DNA of 64,000 nucleotides from Acinetobacter colistiniresistens (GTDB lineage Bacteria; Pseudomonadota; Gammaproteobacteria; Pseudomonadales; Moraxellaceae): positions 1,984,001 to 2,048,000 of the forward strand of contig NZ_CP102099.1 of NCBI RefSeq assembly GCF_024582815.1, written 5' to 3'. The position numbers were made by a program, and so were the translations under genes. How positions within the stretch are numbered: the stretch's first letter is position 1; every line of letters begins with the position of its first letter. Below, piece after piece: positions 1-9,000 of this stretch. The notes beneath the pieces are model-generated. The model saw nothing but the letters and a program-made list of their open reading frames with translations, did no database searches and was not told the origin of the DNA.

Positions 1-3000
1 ACGCTGTACAGAAAGCTGATGGTTCAGTAGAAATAGTAGGCATGAAGCATCCAAGTACAGGAGAGTGGGTAGGTAAAAAGCCTAATGCTATTAGTATTGA
101 TGAAAATGCACATCAGGCTGCAACAAGTTCACAAAATAATACCCCAGAACCGACTCAAGCCCAGATTGAAGCCGGTAATTATAAAAAAGGTCACATCAAG
201 GTACATGGCCTTGATATTGCTGTTGAAAATCCACGCGGTTCAGAACGTCGCGGTACTGATCCAGATGGTAACGAATGGTCGCATAATATGAGCGACCATT
301 ACGGATATATCAAGCGTACTATTGGTGCTGATCAAGAGCATATTGATACCTATGTAGGTAAAAATCCTGAATCTGAAAATGTCTTCATTGTAGATCAGAT
401 TGATCAGGTCAGCGGTGGATTTGATGAGCATAAGGTGATGCTTGGTTTTGACAGCCAGGAGGAAGCCATTACTGCATATAAATCCAATTTTGACAAAGGT
501 TGGAAGGTTGGTCCTGTTACTCAAATGTCTAAAGATCAATTTAAAGATTGGTTAAAAAATTCAGATACCTCTAAACCAGTGGCTGAAAGTGGAAAAAAAA
601 CAGAACCACAATACCCTGTCAATAAATGGCAAGAGGAAATGAACAAGGCTTTGGCCAAGGCAGATCCAGAGCATCCAAGTTTTAAAAAATTACAGGCCAA
701 TGCTAAACATGGTCTGAAATCTGTTTCTGATCGTGCTAGTGCTTTACGCCAGGCGCGTGAGATTGAGAAAAAGTTAGAAGCACCTAAAGCTGAGCCTAAA
801 AATCCTAAAGCATCTACAAACACTATTTTCACCGAAGATGCAGCAGAAAAAGCACGTGCATTATTGCGTAAAAAATTAGGTCAATTGAATGCTGGTATTG
901 ACCCTGAAATTTTACAAGCTGGTATCACTCTTGCTGGTTATCACATTGAAAAAGGTGCTCGTAGTTTTGCAGCATATGCCAAAGCAATGACCGAAGATAT
1001 GGGTGATTTGGTTAAGCCGTATTTGAAGTCTTGGTATATGGGTGTAAAGTTTGACCCACGTGCAGCTGACTTTGATGGCATGAGCACATCGGCAGAGGTC
1101 GAAAATTTTGATCTGAATGGAGATAATAATGAACAATCTGCAAGCAGCAATGCAAATACGCAAGGAACGTCAACAGTACGAGGAGGACGAGGACGTACTT
1201 CACAATCGAATGCTCCACAAGCAAATAATCCAAATGTGGAAACAGGAGTATCCACAGGAAGTGGAACGTCTAACCAGAATCAATCTACTGGACGATCTCG
1301 CATACGTGACACAGGAACGGATGTGGAGAACGATGGACGAGTATCTGGACGCGGGATGGAATCCAGCAGACGCAAGGATGCAAGCGGAACTGGACAACTA
1401 TCAGTTGATCAACCCACAAGATTAGAATCGCCAGCAGCAGTAGCCAATACTGCGACTGATTTCTACATGGCTGACCCAGATATTATTTTCGGTGGTAGCC
1501 AGAAACAGCGTTTTGACAAGAATAAAAAAGCACTCGAGCTATTAGAAGAACTCAATGCAGAAGGCCGTCAAGCAACAGCAGAAGAACAAGTGGTGTTAGC
1601 AAGTTACACCGGTTGGGGTTCGTTTGGCCAAGACCTATTCCAAGGTACATGGAACACGCCAGTTTTTAAAGATGGCTGGAAAGATGAAAACCTTTGGCTG
1701 CGTGAAAAATTAGGTAAAGAGTCTTGGGAGTCAGCAAAGGATTCCGTTCTGAATGCTTTCTTCACCGATCCATACACCGTCCAAGCAATGTGGTCTATGG
1801 CTGAAAAGATGGGCTTTACTGGTGGGCGTGTTCTTGAACCGGCGGTAGGTACTGGTAACTTTATCAGTTTAATGCCGATGCACATTAAACAGCGTAGCCA
1901 GGTGACAGCGATTGACCTGGACATTACCACCGCTGCGATTGCAAAACAGTTATTCCCTGAAAGCAATGTGCAGAACATGCCATACCAGAAGTCTAAAACA
2001 CCAGACAACTTTTATGACTTGGTGATTTCTAACGTGCCTTTCTCGAATGATGTGAAGATTGCAGACCGTCGTTATAACCAATTCAATCCAAACTTACACG
2101 ATTACTACTTCCTAAAAATGCTAGACCAGGTGCGTCCAGGTGGTATCGTGATGGCGATTACTTCATCCGGTACGATGGACAAACAATCCGAAGTGATTCG
2201 TCGTGAGATGGGCAAGCAATCTGAACTGATTACATCGATCCGTTTACCTGCAGGTGCGTTTAAAGATTTTGCCGGCACTAATGTTGTAACCGATATTATT
2301 GTGCTGCGTAAACGTACTGAACCTTTGACCATGACACCGGATGCAGATTGGATCGGATTATCCGAAGTTAAAACGTCAACTAAACCAGTGAAGGTCAATA
2401 GCTTTTACGCCAATAACCTACGTAATGTTTTAGGGACCATTGATTATAAAGGCGGTGATCCACGTTTTGCCGGCATGACGGTACTTAGTAATGGTGAAGC
2501 CTGGCTGAAAAAGGAACTTAGCCAATTGTCTGATCTGGTGAGTGAAAACACATTATTGCCACGTCATAACGATGATTACCTGACTTACTATGCAAACAAG
2601 GCCGGTGAGCGCACCAACACATTAACCATGAGTAATGGCGAATTGATGTTTGTCTATGGCGACCAAATGGTTAAAGCTACCGATCTTTTTGAATACAAAA
2701 TCAAGGATGCAAAGAAAACCGCACAGCGTCAGAAATCGATTGAGGATTTGGTTGCAATCCGTAAAGCCTACACCGATTTAACCGATGCAGAACGTATCGA
2801 TCAAGACAATGTAGAGCAGCTGCGCAAAACTTTGAATAAACTTTACCTGGCATATACCAAAGAACATGGTCCATTGGCTGATTCGTTTGGTTTGCAATAC
2901 TTCCGTAAACTAAGCGATGCGTATTACTACAGTCTAGCGGCTTTAGAGGTGAACGGTAAACCGGCTGAGATTTTAAAGAGAAGTGTTGTTCGTGGAGCCG

Positions 3001-6000
3001 CTGCTCTTGATAACCCAACAGTATCGGATGCCTTTGTGGTGGAACGGAATAAATCCGCTGCGCCTAGTCTGGCCAACATTGCAAAAATGGCTCAGGTATC
3101 AGAGGACCAGGCACGTGCTGAACTACTAGAAAAGGGTGCGGTATATGTATTGCCGAATGGCGATATTATGCCAAGCGATATGTACCTATCTGGAAATGTT
3201 CGCCAAAAATTAGAAGAAGCACAAAACGCAGTTGCAGAAGGCAATACTGACCTGCAGCGTAACGTCGATGCACTCAAAGAGATCATTCCAGAGGACATTC
3301 CATACTTCAACATTGAAGCCAAAATGGGTGCAACCTGGGTGCCATTGTCGGATTATGAAAAATACATTGCACACATGCTCGGTATGACCGATAGCAACGG
3401 CATTACTGTGACATTCCCATCAGGTAAGTGGAAGGTCAAACTTGATCCTATTGCAGCACGTCGTACCGAAGCCACGACCAACTATGGCTCTAAATACAAG
3501 TCATTCCAAACGGTGGTATCTGCTGCACTGTCTAACCAGAACATTACTGTGAAGTATAAAAATGCTGATGGTTCTGAAAGTGTGGATGTGCAAGCCACGG
3601 AAGAAGTGAACGAGAAAATTTCCAAGATTAAGGAGGATTTTGCAACCTGGTTATGGTCCGATCCTGAACGCCGTGTGCAACTGGAAAAAGAATATAACCA
3701 TGCATTCAATGCTTGGGCGACACCTAAATATGATGGTTCGTTCATGTCGATGCAGGGTATGGCGTTAAGCCTGGGTAATGGTCCGTTTAACTTGCGTCAG
3801 CACCAACAGAATGCCATCTGGCGAGCGATTGTCAATCGTCGTTCCATTAATGCGCATGAAGTGGGTACCGGTAAAACCTTTACCATGGGTGGTATTGCAC
3901 TTGAATCACGTCGCTATGGTATTGCTAAAAAGCCATTGATCTTAGCCCACAATGCCAACAGCGCAGCCGTAGCCAAAGAAATTCAGATGATGTATCCATC
4001 GGCGCGTGTACTGTTTATCAGTGAATTAGGTAAAGCAGTCCGTCAGATCCGTATGCGTCAAATTGCCAATGATGATTGGGATGTGGTGGTGATGCCACAC
4101 TCGATGATTGATAAGCTCACTTTGTCTGAAGAAACCTTGATGGCTATGGCTGCTGATGATATTGCAGCACTAGAAGCAGAGCTTGAAGAAGCACTGGCCG
4201 AAGAAGGTGGCGCAACTTTAGATGAAGTCTTGGCGATGGATAGCGAAACCGTCAATAAAAAAATGGGCTTTAAAAACCCGACTGCCAAGCAGCTTGCAAA
4301 ACAACGTCTGAAACTTTTGGAGGACATTCAAAAGCAAGCCATGGATTCAAGTAAAGCCGATGCGGTGAACTTTGAAGAACTTGGTGTAGACATGATCATG
4401 GTAGATGAGGTGCATGAGTTTAAAAAACCAAGCATTGCCACACGTATGAACATGAAAGGCTTAAACACCAGTAGCAATAAACGCTCAGTGAATTTGCAGT
4501 TGCTCACTCGTTATGTGCGCCGTATGAATAATGGCGGTAACGTGCATACCTTTACCGGTACACCGATCACCAACACCCTGACTGAAATCTACCATCAGAT
4601 GCGTTATGTGATGGAAGAAGAAATGCAGAAACTTAATGTTGCTGCCTGGGATGGCTGGTTTGGTAGTTTTGCGACCGACATTACTGATATTGAATTGTCT
4701 GCAACCGGTGAATATCAATTGGTCACTCGTTTGGCCGGATTTGTAAACGTGCCAGAATTGCGCAAGATGATTGGTCAGTTTATGGATATTGTTTTTGCTA
4801 ACGACATGCCAGAAATGCAGCCACGTAAAACCAAAACCGGCAAAGTATTGTCAGATGAAGGTTTAACTGAAGCAGAAAAAGCCGAGTTGCTAAATGGCCG
4901 TACCGAAGGTGCCAAAGATCGTCCGTATAAAAAAGTGATTAACGTCACCACGGAAATGTCACCAAAACAGGAACAAACACTGGCTGAGATTCAGTCCCTG
5001 GCGAAAGAGTGGGAACGGGCAAGCGGCAAAGAAAAACGTAAGTGGATGCGTGATGGCGACCCACGTGCACCGCTATCGATTAGCACCGCCGCGAAAAAGG
5101 CCAGCTATGATGCGCGTATTGGCGATCCTGAGTATGTAGGCAAAGAAGGACAGACCGAAGATTTTGAAATGTCAAAAGCATCTCAAGTGGTTAAAAACGT
5201 GATGGAGGTATATCACTCACACCCACTTGCAAGCCAGGTCATTTTTGCAGATACCGGTTATAACACTACAACCGAACGTAGCACCGGCCAGAAAGATGAC
5301 AAAGGTAAAACGATTCGTGAGCGAGTTAAAGTCTTTTCACCGATCAAGGATATTGTAGAACGCCTGGTTCAATCGGGTATCCCACGTGAACAAATTGCCA
5401 TTGTCGATGGTTCAGTCAAAGCCGAAGCACGTAAAGCGATTGCCGACAAGGTGAATACTGGTGAGATCCGTGTGGTGATTGGCTTAACTCAAACACTGGG
5501 CGTAGGCGTAAATATGCAGCGTAATCTACGTGCAATGCATCACTTGGATGCACCGTGGATGCCGGGTGAACTTGAACAGCGTAATGGTCGCGGTTTACGC
5601 CAGGGCAACCAATGGAACACGGTACTTGAGTATCGTTACATCACCGATAAGTTAGACGGTAAATCATGGCAAGTCTTGGCCATTAAGGACCGTTTTATCA
5701 ATGCCTTTATGAAAGCCGATGGTAACGTTCGTTCGATTGAAGGTGATGCTGCTGCGGATAACGGTGAAGATAATGCAGGGGATATTATGTCCTCATTCTC
5801 AGAAGCCTCCGGCGACCCACGTGTACTGCAACGGATCAAGATGAAAGAAAAACTTGAGAAGCTGCAACGAAAAGAGCGTTTGCATACACAGGGTATAGCG
5901 GATATGAAGCGTACCATTGGCAACACGCAACGTCGCATTGCTCGTTTTGATGAGCAAATTGCCGAGTATGAAAACAATGCTGTTTTGGATCGTATTCAAA

Positions 6001-9000
6001 AACTAATGCAGTCACAGTCTGAAAACTTCTCCGCAGAGGTGGACGGCAAGAAATACGACAAACACAAGGAAGCATCGGACGCGATTCAACAATTCATTGC
6101 CGACCATGTGCGTACTGGCTCATCACGAATCACATTAGGAAAGTATGGCAATGTCACTATGTCGGTTGAATGGGATAGCCTGCAACCACAAGCAACATTA
6201 TCGATGAAGATTGGGCCGATTGAATTTAAGGGTAATACCTTACGTGGCATCGAGGGTAAGTTACGTGGTGTTAGCCAAGATATTCAAGCTATTGAAGATG
6301 CCAAAGCATCGGCGCAACAGACCATTGATAGCCTGTCAAAAGCAGTCGAGCAGCCATTTGGACAATCTGATCAATTGGCACGTACTCAAAAGCAGCTTGA
6401 AAATATTGAGCAAGACTTGGAAAGCAACCCGGTAGCACCGCCGATCTGGTTACGCCGTGGTACGCCAATTGATTCAGAAGTGTATTACAAAGGCAAACTG
6501 TTTGTCGTTTCTGGTCATCGTTATACGAATGACGGCTGGTTTGTGTCGGCAGAAGATGCCAAAGGCAGTCTTGATATTCCATACATGGAAGCAACAGACA
6601 GTGTAGGTATGCCGATTTACGAGGAACGTGAATTTGAAGCGCCAAATATTAATGACAAAACAAAGGCAGACAATGATGTAAAAAATGAAATTAATGACTA
6701 TAGCCGTGACAAATTAAAACCTGATAACGAGCGTAGAGGTATTTCACCGCTGGATACTACCTTTAATGCTTTATCAGTTGTCAGTGCTACTCGACGAGTC
6801 CTTTCTGTTCTTCAACATCTCAAACTGTCCGCTACACAAGATTCGTCGATTAGTGGTCGAATTACTGTTGGAAGTGCTGGAATTAAGGGGGGATTTGATG
6901 TTCAAGTTATTTCTAGCTTTGATGGACTTCCTACGGAAATACAAAAAGATGCCACATACCAAGATGATAAAGGTAATACCCAAAACTATGATGTTAGTGC
7001 TGTTTGGCATAAGGGTACACTCTATGTAGTTGCTGATCAGGTATATGGAGATAATGAAAAACAGATTACTACATTTGATGCTTATGAGGAAATGTTAGCG
7101 CATGAAATCATTGGCCACTTTGGTGTACAACAGATATTTGGCCAAGAATATAAAACCAAGTTGCAACAACTCTATAATGCTTTAGGTGAGCTTGAAGGCA
7201 TCCGCAAAATCGCCAGTAAAAATGGTGTAAATATGGCACAGTTTGAAAGTGCATATATTGAACCATACACTCAAGGTGTTAAAGATGAAATTTATACCGA
7301 ATCAGATGAACAACAAGCCTTGGTTGGAGAATTATTTGCTTTTGTTGCACAAAATGCTAAGTCACGTCCTTTTGTACGTCAAAAGCTAAAAGAAGTTATT
7401 GGATATATTCGTCAGTGGTTCCGTGATCGTGGCTTTGATAAATTCCTTTCACGTTACAATGATGCCGATTTGATGATGTTTTTGTTAGAAGCTCGTAAGG
7501 CTGTAGTTGATCGAAGCTATTTTGGTAAATATAAAAATCAAGAATTTTCATCTAAGAACAATTCTGATACTCCACTTTATAGCCGTCGCACTAAAAGTAA
7601 TTCAGGTTCTACAACTCAACAAGTACGAGACGTGTTGATTGATCGTTTTGGTAAAGAGACCATTGATGAGCTTGAACGACAAGGTAAGCTTGAGATTATT
7701 CAGGATTATCAGGTTGAAGGTGTTGAGGGCTTCTATTACAACGGTAAAGCGGTACTCGTTGCATCGAATCTGACTGCTGAAAGCACAGTGCCAACATTCT
7801 TACATGAGTTGGGTGGTCATGCTGGTTTTCAGAATATGATGAACCAGAAACAATATAATGAATTGATGAATCAATTTAATAAATTGGTTGAGCAGGGTAA
7901 TCCTGTTGCTTTAGCTGCAAAGATGCTTGCAGAACGTGAACAAGGCTCTGAACGTCAGCAGCTTGAATATTTACCATATTTATTAACCCTTTCATCTACT
8001 ATGCAACAACGTAATGTGATTCAACGGAATGCACTGCAAAAGTTGATTAACAATATTGTTTCGTATGTAAAAGCATGGGTATTTGATAATTTTGGAATCA
8101 ATCTTAATTTGAATCCTGATGATATGCTTGCATTATCAGAGCGTATGATTGGGCAAATTAAACATCAATCATCATTGGATTTAATTCGTCAAAAATATCA
8201 TGGTACAAATCAATGGATGACAGCACCAAACGGTGCAAAGACACATCTTTCAGAACAACAATGGTTACAAGTCCGCACACCAGAATTTAAGAAATGGTTT
8301 GGTGATTGGGAAAATGATGCAGCAAATGCTTCACAGGTATTAGATGAAAATGGAGAACCTAAAGTTGTATATCATGGTACAGCATCTGAGTTTAATGAAT
8401 TTAAACAAGGCCATGGCATATTAGGTGATGGTATTTACTTAACTGATAGTTTTGATACAGCAGATGTATACGCCAATATCCGTGGGGAAAATGGCTTTGT
8501 ACTTCCATTATTTGTAAACATTCGGAATGCGTTCAAAACTACAGGTAATGTTTCACGTGATGAAGTTGTAGAAGCGACAACTTCTGGGAAATATCAGGGA
8601 ATTGTTCATCAGTTTGAAAATCAAGAATATATTGTTGCGTTAGAGCCTAATCAAGTAAAAATGGCTGAGGGGAATAAAGGCACATTTAATAGTGAAAGTT
8701 CAGATATTAGATTTAGCCGTTCAGCAAAAGACATTATTGATAATCTGAGTAAAAGCCTAGGTAATATTTCCATTTCATCGGTTAAGGATAAAACAGATGA
8801 TAAAAAGATTGATTGGTTAGGTATTGGATTGTCTGCTTTAGGTCGTCGTCAGCTTACTGAAATCTATGCAAAGTTATTGCCACAACTGAACAAATACAAT
8901 GAGTTGGCTGCTCAAATGGATGCCGATAAGAACGATGCTGGTGCAGAAGCTGATAACATTGTGCGTGAGTGGGCAAATTTAAACGATGAGGAAGCATTAG

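Noticed and set aside
941..1255. Minus-strand ORFs over the linker of the giant gene
   Set aside because: They lack ribosome sites and read as random Cys/Ser/Leu-rich text; they are open only because stops are scarce in this region.
6766..7029. Plus-strand 87-codon ORF within the giant gene
   Set aside because: Leu/Lys-rich shadow text, no ribosome site, and the main frame here is a well-formed coding sequence.
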